Assembly: GCA_003255065.1 (NCBI GenBank)
Contig: QAOA01003202.1
Coordinates: 467,791-531,790, forward strand
Reading direction: 5' to 3'
DNA: 64,000 nt
Source: Cercis canadensis
Lineage: Eukaryota > Streptophyta > Magnoliopsida > Fabales > Fabaceae
The translations under genes and the position numbers were made by a program. The notes below the pieces were generated by a model. It was not told the DNA's origin. It was given only the letters and a program-made list of their open reading frames with translations, and did not search any database. Positions 10,924 through 22,436 of this stretch are shown piece by piece (positions within the stretch are counted from its first letter, which is position 1; the number at the start of each line of letters is the position of its first letter).

Positions 10924-12252
10924 TTAGGTCATCTAGCCCTTAATATAGTCAATAGGGTTATGACTTAATGCCATTTACCTCGTTTTGCATTCAATAAAAC
11001 TCATATCTATAGTTCATGTCAGTTGGCTAAAAGCCACAAGTTACCTTTTGTAAATTCTACAACTCGAGCAATAAAGGCTTTTGATTTGATTCATACTGAT
11101 CTCTGGGGATCACCCTCATGTTCTTCTGTTAATGAAGCATGCTATTTTCTGTTGTTAATTGATGACTTCAGTAGATTTTCATGGTTGTATCTTCTGAAAT
11201 CTAAGGATGAAGCCTTAGAAATGTTTAAGAGATTTCAACTTATGGTAGAAAGGCAGTTTGAGTGCAAAATAAAGGTCTTACAATCTGATTTTGGTGGAGA
11301 GTTTGTGGCCTTTGATCAGTTGGTAAAAACCTTGGGCATGGAACACATATTTTCGTGTCCTTACACACCAGAGCAAAATGACATTGTTGAGAGAAAAAAT
11401 AGGCATGTTGTGGAAACTGGTCTCTCATTGCTTACCACTGCAGGAGTACCTACTAAGTACTGGCCTTTTGCTTTCCAAACTGCTATTTATCTCATCAATA
11501 GGCTACCTACAACAGTACTCAGGCATCAGTCACCATATGAGTTGCTCTATTAGAAATTTCCTGATTTTTCTCAAGTTAGAATCTTTGGTTGTCTATGCTT
11601 TCCCTACTTAAGACCTTATCGCTCTCATAAGCTTGAAAACAGATCTGCTCCTTGCTGCTTTCTGGGTTATAGCAATAAACATAAATGCTTTCTCTGTCTT
11701 GACATGGATTTCAAGAGGCTTTATATCTCCAGGCATGTAGTGTTTGCTGAGACTGTCTTCCCTTTCATTCCTCAGTCTCTCTTAGTTTCTCCTACTACCC
11801 CAGTGTCTTCTAATGATGCAAGTTGCTTAATTCCTCTTGATGTACCTTTTTCCATGGCTCAGTCACCTGTTCCTTCTACAGTGCCAAATACCATTTCTGG
11901 TTCTTCTGCTGTCCATACAGATTCTGGTTTGAATGCAGGATCTTCTTCAGGCATCTCACATTCACCAGTCTCCAATTCTTCCTCTAGTTTTGTTGCTACT
12001 GATGAATTACCTGCAGTTCCATCCTCAGATGTGCCTCCCACTGGCATGACCACCAGAAGTCAAAATGGTATTTTCAAACCAAAGGTTTACACTTCTGCAT
12101 ATACTCTTAGCCCAGTAGAACCTTCCACTTACAAGCAAGCCATTCATTGCACTCACTGGATTGATGTTATGGCTGCTGAGTACAAAGCCTTGCAAGCTAA
12201 TCATACATGGGATCTTGTTGAGTGTCCTATTGGCAAGAATATTGTGGGTTGA
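10924..12252 (+). pseudogene. copia integrase segment
   Basis: After TGA 10921 the frame continues LGHLALN, meets TAA at 10966-10968, then reads SCQLAKSHKLPF and the rve integrase core (FDLIHTDLWGSP, LLIDDFSRFSWLY, LQSDFGGEF, TPEQNDIVERKNRH). The D, D and E expected for the catalytic triad are visible. TAG at 11551-11553 follows PYELLY. The same frame continues IFGCLCFP and a Ser/Pro-rich linker to the start of RT, ending at TGA 12250-12252. Confidence 0.92.
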
Positions 12253-12795
12253 AAATGGGTGTACAAGTTAAAATACAAGTCAGATGGTTCAGTTGAGAGA
12301 TATAAAGCTAGATTGGTTGCTCAAGGTTTCACTCAAACATATGGCATTGATTACTTTGATACCTTCAGTCCAGTGGTTAAACCAGCAACTATTCGCACTG
12401 TTCTTACCATTGCTTTGTCCAGAAATTGGCCAATCCAGTAGCTAGATGTCAACAATGCATTTCTCAATGGAGATTTGCATGAGGAGGTGTATATGAGACA
12501 ACCTCAAGGCTTTGAAAGCTCAAGCTTTCCTCATCATGTCTGCAGACTTCACAAGGCCTTTTATGGTTTGAAACAAGCTCCACGTGCATGGTTCACCAAG
12601 CTCAAAGTCACCTTGTTGCAATGGGGTTTTTCTTGCACTGTGTCTGATAACTCTTTGTTTGTTTTTCATTCTCCTACAGTAGTGCTTTTTCTTCTGGTAT
12701 ATGTGGATGATATCATCCTTACAGGTTTTAGTATGGTGCTTATCAAGAATCTCACTGTGGCTCTTAATTCTACTTTCTCTCTAAAGGACTTATAG
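12253..12795 (+). pseudogene. copia reverse transcriptase segment
   Basis: Reads [35 protein letters not shown], then TAG (12439-12441) where [18 protein letters not shown] expects a Gln, then [11 protein letters not shown] and the intact catalytic box YVDDIILTG. The frame breaks at LKDL (about 12790), where two extra bases shift it relative to GPLHYFLGIE downstream. Confidence 0.92.
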
Positions 12796-12800
12796 GCCCC

Positions 12801-13700
12801 TTGCATTATTTTCTGGGTATTGAGACAATTCAAAAACCTCATCAACTCCATTTGTCACCAACTAAGTATATTACTGACTTGTTGCATAAAGTAGGTCTGG
12901 AACATTGTAAACCAGCTCCCACTCCTATGATCAGTTCTCAGTCCTTATCCATTACTGATGGTCAAAAGATGGGTGATCCATTGCCTTATAGAAGCTTGGT
13001 GGGGGCCTTGCAATATTGTACTATTACTCGCCCTGATATTTCTTTTTCAGTTAATAAACTTTGTCAATTTCTTAGTGCGCCTATTGATGTTCACCTGCTT
13101 GCTGCTAAGAAGGTGCTTAAATATCTTGAAGGGACACTTTCTCATGGTCTTACTCTTTGTTCCTCTGTCTCCTTACCTTTACTATCTTACACTGACTCGG
13201 ATTAGGCTGGCTGTCCTCATGACAGACCCAGCACCAGTGGCCATGCCGTGTTCCTTGGTCCCTATCTTGTATCTTGGTCTTCTGGCAAGCAGAAGGTTGT
13301 GGCTAGGTCCAGTACAGTGGCTGAATATAGGGCATTGACTAATGCTACTTCTGAGCTTCTTTGGCTACAGTCCTTGCTTCATGAACTCAAATTTCCTTTG
13401 TCTTCTACTCCTCTCTTACTATGTGACAATCTCAGTACCACTTATCTTGCTACCAACCCTGTGCTTCATGCTAGAACTAAGCACATTGAGATTGATTGCC
13501 ATTTTGTTAGAGAAAAACTCCTGAACAAATCCTTGCGTTTGTGTCATGTCCCTTTTGTGGATCAAATAGCAGATACACTCACCAAACCTTTGTCCACTAG
13601 GCTATTTCTGTCCAATAGAGCCAAACTCACTGTCCTTCCCCGCACCTTGAGTTTGAGGGGGAATGTTAAACAGAAATCAGAAGCATATGATGCAGGTTAG
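12801..13700 (+). pseudogene. copia RT C-terminus and RNase H segment
   Basis: After the frameshift the sequence reads HYFLGIET, PYRSLVGALQY, TRPDISFSVNKLCQF, then SYTDSD followed by TAG (13203-13205), where the family has a Trp. It continues SGHAVFLG, WSSGKQKVVARSS, AEYRAL, CDNLSTTYLA and DTLTKPLS. The coding similarity ends at the polypurine tract just before 13664. The last codons listed run into the LTR. Confidence 0.9.
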
Positions 13701-14096
13701 ACAAGGATGGCTTGCATGCCACGTCAGAAGTGACACATCAGCAATGGAGTCAAAGCAGTTAGTTTAGTTAGAGTTAGTTATACAGCTGTATATTTATGTA
13801 ATGGCTTCCATAAGAAGCTAAGCAGTTACTTAACGTTAGAATCCCTATATATACGATAGCTAATGTAATATTCAGATAAGATACAAAAATCATAATTCAG
13901 ATAATGAATTCATTTGCTTTCTGGCTTCTCTTCATAGTGTTCATACAGTTATAGTTTCTTTCTTTTATATTTCATTTTCTGGTTTTCTCTTCTGTCACAA
14001 CAGAATCTGCAAGATCATTGATCTGCTACATTAGAAATTGAATCCTCTAATGATCATCTCAATTCAAAGTGTTTCAAGTTCTTCATCACTTTAACA
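13664..14096 (+). repeat. 3' LTR of the TGTAC copia element
   Basis: 433 bp, same ends as 8981-9413, followed by TSD TGTAC (14097-14101). Confidence 0.95.
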
Positions 14097-14101
14097 TGTA
14101 C

Positions 14102-15992
14102 CACTGGAAATGATCACAAATATTTATATACAAGATACACTGTCTTTGTCTTATACATATCACAATCCTAATCACATTAGGTTTATACAAAAGATAACCT
14201 AACCCTAATGGGACTCTATCAGATGTTATTAACATAGAATAAAAATTTCCTTTCTCTCCCTTGTGATCTATATGATCACATTTGTTACTAGCAAGAAAAA
14301 AATAGTGTAAAAGAGGTGTATTAGAAACATATTTGCAAGTAGTTTTATCCTTGATAAGTATTGTAGTGTAACAAGAAACATTGTGAAACATCTTTTTCAT
14401 CAGTTCTAGAGAATAAACACTTGCAAAAGGTGATTAATTTTTTTAAAGAAAAAAATAGTAGAGGCTTAGGATTCCCAAAAGCAATTCGCTTTTTTAGTTT
14501 ACAAAACAAAAACATAATGCAAAGTCATAAGAATTTACACCAAAAAGCTAAAAAAAAGTAATAACAGAGAAAAGAATTCACACAATCATGAGTGATTGAG
14601 GCACCACTATTGATATTTTGATAGTTATTCCATACTTTTTTTGTTAGCAAATATAGAAATGGAAAGGTGTAAATAAAAATTGTAATAGAATGGCCGAGTG
14701 GGGAATCAATTAAGCGAGCGTCTTGTGGTTCTCCAGGTCCTTCGCCAAGGGAATAAAGTGTTTTTGTTGCACTTTCCCAACGCACAACTCTTGATATTAC
14801 TCCATGTGTCTTCCCTCTTAGCTTCTACACTTGTCTTTATTTTTTTCTGTTGGGACATTTTGGGCATACATTTTAGAAGTAATTTCATAGAAACTTAGAA
14901 TGAAAGTTTATAATTTTAATATTTGATCTGAGATTTCAAATTTTAAAAAATATTAAGTTTTCTTGAGAATCAATATCAATGTAAATTAATAGACTGACTT
15001 CTATTTTAATAACCATAATACTTAGAATGGAGTAAAAAGTATGAGTGAGTGATTCGAATGGTTCATTAAAGTAATATGATTGATATAAATTTATTATACT
15101 TTACTTTGATATTGGTGACTAATTTATTTTGATAAGAACAATGATATCTTTGCTATGAAGTAACATTCAATAATTAATCTGTGTAGTAGATTTTTTCTTA
15201 TTTAAGAAAGATTCATCAGAAAATTTGTCAAGATTTATAAATGATATTGGATAAAATAAAGCGATGAAAAACATTGATTTACATCGAATAGTATTTATAA
15301 GTTGATATCATTTTTAACACAACATTTGGGCAATTCATCCTGGTAAATATCATTTTTCGTTTAAAAATTACAAAGTTTAACGGAAATAATACTATTAAAG
15401 AGGTTTTTAACCAATCACCTATAAACAGGGAAAGGTGGGATACTATATTTAAGGGAAAAACAACACTTGGTTGCTGCTGAGCAAGAAGCCAAATTATCTT
15501 CCGTTACTTCTGGGTAGGCAGGTGACCAAAAGGCTATGCGCACTACCATAATCAATTTTGGCAATAAGCGTAGACTTTATCTTTATCATTTATTACTACA
15601 TCAAGGAGATTCTATCATATTCGGGAGGTGGGAGGTATGATATATTTCTCTGATACAGTAACATCACAATTATTAATATGAAATCATTTAATTTTATTGA
15701 TTTATTTTTAAAAGTCAAAATTAATTATTTTTCACATCAATAATTATAATGTTGACGTCAACAAGGTATCATATATCTCTATTATATGTGAGAAATCTCC
15801 TTTATCAAGTAGCATTCTTTTTGTTTTTTTCTTGGATAAGTATATAGAGCAGCATTCTAGTTGGTGGTAAAAAGGGAAATAACAGGTACCCATAAAAACG
15901 CTAAAAGATTGTGGTGTATGACCTCTACACCATTATATTCATTCATTTTCTTAATCTCATCACAAATTATACAATAAGTGTCTACTTGTCTC
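14102..15992. other. unit 1 intergenic sequence and AVT1 gene 1 upstream region
   Basis: No protein gene seen. It resumes the unit sequence interrupted by the copia element (CACTGGAAATGATCAC matches 28325). It includes the outer part of an old LTR relic (to about 14400), a segment at about 14690-14880 conserved in all units, and the uninterrupted TTAAAGTAATATGATTGAT (about 15065-15083), which is the empty site for the Pack-MULE of unit 3. From about 15400 on it aligns with the 5' flanks of genes 2 and 3. Confidence 0.65.
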
Positions 15993-16000
15993 TATATAAA
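15993..16000 (+). promoter_or_regulatory. putative TATA box of AVT1 gene 1
   Basis: TATATAAA about 100 bp upstream of the start codon, in a flank conserved with genes 2 (CATATAAATA, 30698) and 3 (TATATAAA, 59892). The spacing allows a short 5' UTR rich in CT. Confidence 0.55.
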
Positions 16001-16097
16001 TAAGATAGCAAACTTCCTGGCATCTTCCAAGCAGACATAGCTCTTCTTTCTTTATTTAAACTTTCCTACACACTTGCTCACTCCACTCTAAGTACTC

Positions 16098-18462
16098 ATG
16101 GATGGCAAGGAGGGTTTTTTCAAGACCTGTTTTCATGGCATTAATGGAATTTCAGGTACGTTCTACCATTATTTTCTTCTCTCTACGATTACTGGTGTTT
16201 GGTTTGTATTTTACATTTGTAAGTTTCATATTTTTAGGATTCTCTATAAGGGGAAGTTTTCATTGTTCATGCCCACGGTTACTGAAAAACGATAGTATAA
16301 ACATGGCTGAAGAAATTTTATTGTTTTTCTATGAGTCTACCTGGGCTTAACTTCCATCATCGTCATGAATCGCCATGTAGCCTTGTCGGCATATGCCTTT
16401 TCATTTTCTGTCTTTTTCTTCATCTTTTTTCTTCCTCACTTTTCCTTTTGCTCCTTTCTTTCTTTCCTTTCCTTCTTCATGCTTTTGGTTGTGAGAAGGC
16501 AAGTGAATTAAGTGGTTGGCTTCATAGTTAGAAACATATAGTTGTAAGTAAGAGCAAAGATGACTAGCCCAAATCATAACCAAAGCCGGGAGAGACTCAC
16601 ACATAAATGGAGTACTACATAGTCTTTATGTTTACTTTGGTTTAGGAAAAGAAAAATACAGTACCTCTTTAAAGCTACAACAATATAACAGTTATTCAGT
16701 TTAAATAATGTACAGTTATGTATATGAAAGTTGTTTGGACGATTTAATTCAAAGTCCAAAAGTTGTAACATGCACTTTTGTCTTTTCTTTTTGGCCTTGA
16801 ACATATACCTTTCTTTTGTAGTTAGAAAATAAAATCACACTCATCCTTTGAATTGTAAGAGAAATTTAAACTTCTATGGTTTTGTTTCTCAGGAATTGGG
16901 ATAGTTTCTATTCCATATGCACTAGCATCAGCAGGATGGCTCAGCTTGATATTTCTCTTCTTTATAGCAGCTGCAGCCTATTACACAGGCTTATTGATTC
17001 AAAGATGCATGGAGAAGGATTCCACCATCAAATCCTTCCCTGATATTGGCCAACGAGCATTTGGAGATAAGGGAAGGTTAATGGTAAACATTGCCATGAA
17101 TTGTGAACTTTACTTGGTGGTAACAGGTTACCTCATTCTAGAAGGAGACAACTTAAACAAATTGATATCCAATGTTCATGTGGCGATAGGAGGGATCCGA
17201 ATCAGCGGAACACAATGCTTTGTTCTAATTACTGCCCTTATAATTTTGCCTACAGTTTGGTTGCAAGACTTGAGTCTCCTTTCTTATGTCTCTGCTACTG
17301 GGGCTTTGGCTTCTATTGTCTTTCTCTGTGCTATTTTTTTGAATGGTGCTTTTGATGGAACTGGATTTCATCGCAAAGGGACTCTTTTTCAGTGGAAAGG
17401 AATTCCTGCTGCTGTTAGCTTATATGCTTTCTGTTACAGTTCTCATCCGGTCTTCCCCACCTTATACAATTCTATGAGAAACAAACATCAATTCTCTTAT
17501 GTAAGTACAAAAAACTTGATGGTGAAATTGTTTATGATATTTTTGAGTAAATTAAATTGATGATATTACAAAAATCTTCTTTCTTATTTTTTGAAATTGC
17601 ACATGCATTGCTTATATCAATTTTAAGTTTAACCATAACAGAAAGAAGATTTTGTTTAAGTTATGCTAATGTTTAAAATATGATAGATTTGTTTGAGTTT
17701 TGAAAATAAGAAAGGGTTATTGAGAGGATATGTATAATTTTGAAAACAAGATCAAGTGAAGTTTTATAATTTATAAAATGTAAGGGATATTTATATAAAT
17801 TGATCTTTATCTTTTAGAGTGAGGCAAGATTATATATAGAGGGAAGTGCATTAGCACTTTGATTTAAATTACTGAATTTTTCCCTTCTCTTTCTAGCTAA
17901 TCCCTTTTCTTTTCTCCTTCTAATGTTTTGATTGTAGGTCCTGCTTCTATGCTTTATGTTATGTACCCTTGTGTATGCAGCAACGGCTATTCTGGGATAC
18001 TTAATGTTTGGACGACAGGTTCAATCAGAGATAACTTTAAATCTTCCAAAAGGAAAAATAAGCTCACAAGTAGCAATCTATACCACCTTGATCAGTCCTA
18101 TAACCAAATATGCCTTGATGCTTACTCCAATTGTAGATGCTGCAAAATCTATGCTTCCATCTCAGTACACAAAGAAAAGAGTCACACATTTTCTACTCAG
18201 TACCACCTTGCTGATCAGCACTATTGTTGTTGCCCTCACCGTTCCCTTTTTCGGATATCTCATGTCGCTAGTTGGAGCATTATTAAGTGTCTCAGCTTCA
18301 TTTCTAGTCCCATGTGTGTGCTACTTGAAGATTTCAGGCACTTATCGAAGATTTGGATTTGATTCCATTATCAATTATGCAATAATCTTAATGGGGATTT
18401 CAGTTGCAGCAGTAGGCACCTATACGTCTCTCAGAGAAATAATTAGCCATTTACAAAAATGA
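16098..18462 (+). CDS. AVT1: AVT1-like vacuolar amino acid transporter, gene 1
   Basis: Three exons: 16098-16155, 16893-17500 and 17938-18462, all with GT/AG introns (GTACGT/CAG and GTAAGT/TAG). They join in frame to 396 codons ending TGA. The product belongs to the Aa_trans/AAAP permease family. The N-terminus (KTCFHGINGISGIG.VSIPYAL) and the LLIQRCM..D segment match AVT1 proteins, which move neutral amino acids across the tonoplast in a proton-coupled way. About ten hydrophobic segments are visible, for example around residues 20-50, 92-112, 130-147, 160-180, 195-212, and five more in exon 3. The soluble N-terminus is short (about 18 residues), as in the shorter AVT1 members. The start is the only ATG in frame in exon 1 and follows a conserved CT-rich leader. 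Compartment and substrate are inferred from the family. It differs from gene 2 at two residues. Confidence 0.9.
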
Positions 18463-20095
18463 TTTTTCTCTTAATTGACAGTTTACTCGCTGCTCTGCTT
18501 TGAACCAGCAAGTTGTGAAAATTAGAACGTTTATGGTATGTAAAGACAAACGAATGCTTCAAAATTTCAAGTCTGTACAAGGTGTATGGACATANTATTT
18601 TGTATCTTTTTAAATATAAATCTAACTCAACTTCTAATCTCATTTCAATTGATTTGAGAATTTGAAAATTTTAAATGAGGAGACGTGTCACATACACCAC
18701 AATTGATTTGAGAATTATCTAAAAAGATTTAGGTTTTAAGTTCTTTTCTCAGTTAAAAAGTCTTGTTATATCTATTTTTTGGTTAAAAATGGACATGTTT
18801 CTTGTTTAAACTCTTAACTTATGATTAATTCTTATTTACAAGAGATAAAAAAGAAACTTCCATCTTGAGGAGTGTTTATACCAAAATTATGTAGTAAGAA
18901 ATAAGGGAAATCAAAAAATAAAAAAAATCATCATAATAATAATAAAATACAAAAAATATTATTTTTAATAACAATAAATTAGAAAAAAAAAAAAGGAGAA
19001 GCAAAATTGGATTTCTGCGTTTCTGACCCCTGGGCGGCAATATGCTTTCGGCGAAGTGCCATTCTCCAGTTCGGCACCACCCACCCTACAGTCCCATTTG
19101 CAGCTTAAAACCAGGAAAGCTCATCAATGAGCCAAGGAACTTGCGCACAATTTTGGCTATAAAAAGCCTCACAATACACAGACAGGAGGACCGAAAAATT
19201 CTGAAACAGAAATAGAAAGAAAAAGAAACACGAACAGAGAACAACACACAGACACTGCGAGTATAAAGAAGGACAGATAGAGAGAATTGGGAATGGGAAG
19301 CAAGATAGAGAGAAAACAGATACCATATAATACATAGACGCAAAAACCACCAAAAAGCAGGAAAATCGCACAGGGAAAATTCCAAAATTTTCAGGTACTA
19401 GCACTCTTACATTTTTTTTTTTGTTGTTGTGTTAAATTCTTTTTTTATTTTTATTTTTATTATTTTTCTTGTTTGGCTAAGCACTATACAGAGCACAAAT
19501 CCAACCCATAATTTTTGATATATAAACAAAAATCCCTTGCCATTTTTTTCATTTTGGTTTTGGACAACAAAAAGGGGGGTGGCACCGTCAATGGTGGTGG
19601 CTCCACCCCTTCCCATTCCTTTTCCTTAGACAAGCAGAGGCATAGGATTATTAAGATGGAGATACCAGAGAAAAGAAAAAAGAGAGAATCAACTCCATTT
19701 GTAAATTATACCCAAATTCCCCAAATCCCCAAATTGTTAAAGAGAGCAAAACTTAGAAACTAAAATCTTTAGGTGCATGCATGAAATCAAGAATTAAGCA
19801 TAATAAAATTTGATCCAGACAAAAGGTAAACCACATTAGAGTGAAGATTTTAGAAAGAGAAAGATTTTGTTTCTAGAGAGAGAAAGAGTTCGATGGAAAG
19901 AAAGAGAGAAATTTCTTGAGAGATNAAGAAAGAGAAATTTCTTGAGAGATTGAGAGAAGAACCCTTACCTTAGCCATCAATAATGGAGAAATAGAGAGAA
20001 AACTTGTGCTTTTTGTTTGGATCAAGAGGGGGTGATGATGGTAGACCTGCATCTCCTCTCTGTTTTCTTCCCGCATAGCTCTTATGCTGGTATTC
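18463..20095. other. gene 1 3' flank, N-joined contig ends, GA-rich sequence
   Basis: Homology with the gene 2 flank ends abruptly at the N at 18595 (GGACATA, then unrelated sequence). Beyond it are AT-rich sequence, a CTATAAAAAG TATA-like box (19159), a GA/CA-rich transcribed-leader-like stretch (19190-19400), and a second N at 19925. That N lies between copies of AGAGAAATTTCTTGAGAGAT. I see no coding region. The TATA and leader may belong to the LTR-like sequence that follows. Confidence 0.4.
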
Positions 20096-20099
20096 TGAT

Positions 20100-22436
20100 T
20101 TCTTCTATTTTTTAAAGTGATTTACTAATTCTATTTATGTTTATTAGGCCTTATTGCTATTATGTTTTTGTGGCCTTATTTTCCTTTGCTTTGGGCCGAA
20201 GGTTTTGGCTAGAATTTAGGTGTCCATTTGTTTCCATTTTCTTTATGTTTGTTTGCTTTGGGCCAAGGCTGAATAGGGTCATTTAAGCAACATTATTTCA
20301 GCCTCATTTGGGCCAAAAACGAAGTGGGCCATTAGTTAAATATTTCAACTTTCTTTTAGACTAGGCCGAGCATNCGAAATGGGCCATTAGTTAAAAATTT
20401 CAGCTTTCTTTTGGACTGGGCCGAGCATGGTTATTGGTTTTTGGGCTGATTTATTTTCGTTTTGGGCTTTGCTTATTATTTGGGCTTATGTATTTGCTGG
20501 CTGGACTTATTTTCTTTTATGAGTGTTTCTTTTCTATTGGCCCATTTCATTTTTTTAGTCCATTTATCTTTGTTTGGATTAGATCTATTTGGGTTAGTCT
20601 ATTCTTTTTACTTAGTTTTACTTGTAATTTTGGGGTATTATGTCTAGGCCCATTTTTTGTTATTTTTTGAGTTCACATTATTTTGTTAGATTACCGATCA
20701 CTTTTATTAGTTTGCATTTATCTATTCTTTTTTACTTAGCTTTACTTGTAATTTTGGGGTGTTCTGTCTAGTCCCATTTTTTTGTTGTTTTTTTTGAGTT
20801 CACATTATTTATTTAGATTACTAATCACTTTTATTAGGTTGCATTTAATTTAATTATGGTAAATTTATGACTCTAGTTATAAGGTTAGTGCTTGTGCCTT
20901 TGCTCATATGATATTTGCTGAATTTTTATTATTCAATTTGGACTTAATTTATTTAGGATACTTGCTTTTCTTTCAAGCTAATTTAACTTTTTTTATTTCC
21001 TTATAATTGGTCTTACCCATTATTTTTTTATGTTATCAGTTCATCTTAGATATTTTACGTATTTTATTTCCTTTCATAAAAATTAAAACCCGATGACGGA
21101 TTAAGTTAGGAAAAATTGTGTTGACAATTATTTTTCTAATGTTCTGGAGGTGAGAGATAAATTTTTTGGTTATGCCAGAAGTACTGGTGTGGCCAATAAA
21201 ATTCTCAATATCGTTCTTATCTTTTTAATTACCACATTTATAGTATTAATTTATTACATTATAATTCATCTCATTACATCTTAACATTACTCTTAATTAT
21301 GCTAGAAAAAGATTACTTACGAGGGAATAATTGAAATTAGTCATGATAATGATAAGGTTTCGATATTTCGGAGGTAAAGGGATGTCTCTAGTTTGGCCAG
21401 AGGTATTGGCGGGGCATGAGGTCAATCCCTGATAAAATCTTTGTTGGTGCATAATTTTCAAACAAACGGTTTTCTAGATATAATATTTTAGTTTTAATTA
21501 CCTTAACGTGAGTTAAAAGGTATCGACAAGGGAATAGTTAAGGATAGCTATAATGATAGCGATTCTTTGACAATCCGGAGGTGAAGAGTGTCACTTTAGT
21601 TTTTCCAGGTGTACTGGTGGACTTAAAGAAATACCTTTGATAAAAATCTTTGCCACAAATCTTAAACATTTCATAAACATATAAAAATTGTCTTTCATGT
21701 ATCTAGATATCACTTAGTTAATGAGATTGCATAGATATAATATTTTAGTTTTAATTACCTTAATGTGAGTTAAAAGGTACCGACGAGGGAATAGTTAAGG
21801 ATAGCTATAATGATAGCGATTCTTTGACACTCCGGAGGTGAAGAGTGTCACTTTAGTTTTTCCAGGTGTACTGGTGGACTTAAAGAAATACCTTTGATAA
21901 AAATCTTTGCCACAAATCTTGAACATTTCATAAACATATAAAAATTGTCTTTCATGTATCTAGATATCACTTAGTTAATGAGATTGCTAAATATTGCTTA
22001 TGACAGAATAGATTAGGGGAGGATTGTAATGACAATCATGAACTCTACCTAATAATCTTGAAGCATCCTTTAGGTTTTTTCCAGAAATGCTGGTAGGGCC
22101 TAACGAAGTTTTAATTTATTTTATAATGTTAGGACTAACTTAATTCATTTAAAAAATTATAACTAGTGATTAAATGGGTAACTATTCTAAGAACGGACGT
22201 TGTAAGGTGCTAATACCTTCCCTACACGTAATCAACCCCCGAATCCAAGCTCTGGACATAGATCAAATTATTTAGGTGTCCAATCGCACCATTCCATTTG
22301 CTAAAAATGGAATAAAACGATTGGTGGCAACTCCATTCTTTTCTTGCATATTATTGCACATTGTTAACTTTTTATTTATTCTCGCGTGGGGGGATTTCGC
22401 CGCTCCGCATCGCGCTCCCGAAAGGGACGTTGCGAC
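20100..22436 (+). mobile_element. probable Tat/Ogre-like gypsy LTR (no coding region)
   Basis: A T-rich non-coding stretch ends in a motif block I associate with Tat/Ogre LTR ends: ATTGGTGGCAACTCC, then GGGGGGATTTCGCCGCTCC and finally GGGACGTTGCGACA (to about 22436). Repeated GGGCC-containing phrases occur at 20150-20450. It contains an array of diverged tandem units (21060-22140). No gag or pol is present, so this is a solo or truncated LTR. The left boundary and TSD were not found. Confidence 0.45.
21060..22140 (+). repeat. five diverged tandem repeat units
   Basis: Five successive units contain the same core order: a GA(C/G)GGAATAGTTAAGG-like start, then TCCGGAGGTGAAGAG, then TTTTCCAGGTGTACTGG(T/C)GG. 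Cores lie near 21150, 21370, 21580, 21835 and 22070. Units 3 and 4 (21474-21731 and 21732-21989) are almost identical with a 258-bp period. The others are clearly diverged. Confidence 0.8.

Larger units (their letters stand above)
8981..14096 (+). mobile_element. Ty1/copia LTR retrotransposon with TSD TGTAC, degenerate
   Basis: Two 433-bp LTRs (8981-9413 and 13664-14096), both TGTTAAAC...TTTAACA, flank a full-length internal region. The 5-bp target duplication TGTAC is exact (8976-8980 and 14097-14101), and the uninterrupted site is visible in unit 2 at about 28319-28325 (ACGTGTACCACTG). The PBS TGGTATCAGAGC follows the 5' LTR (9414-9425), and a polypurine tract (about 13654-13663) precedes the 3' LTR. 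Internal order is gag, zinc knuckle, protease, integrase, RT, RNase H. At least seven stops and one frameshift disable it. By hand count the LTRs differ at about 24 positions (roughly 5.5 %). Confidence 0.97.

Noticed and set aside
14086..14400. 104-codon minus-strand ORF
   Set aside because: It overlaps the end of the copia 3' LTR and its TSD, and the rest lies in an old LTR relic. The frame is a by-product of the insertion.
14690..14720. GGCCGAGTGG resembling the A-box region of a tRNA-Ser or tRNA-Leu
   Set aside because: No B box, acceptor stem or anticodon arm follows, and the homologous place in unit 2 lacks the motif.
16102..16350. 82-codon ORF overlapping AVT1 exon 1
   Set aside because: Runs through the exon 1 donor site into intron 1 in another frame. 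The three-exon model with conserved splice sites explains the region.
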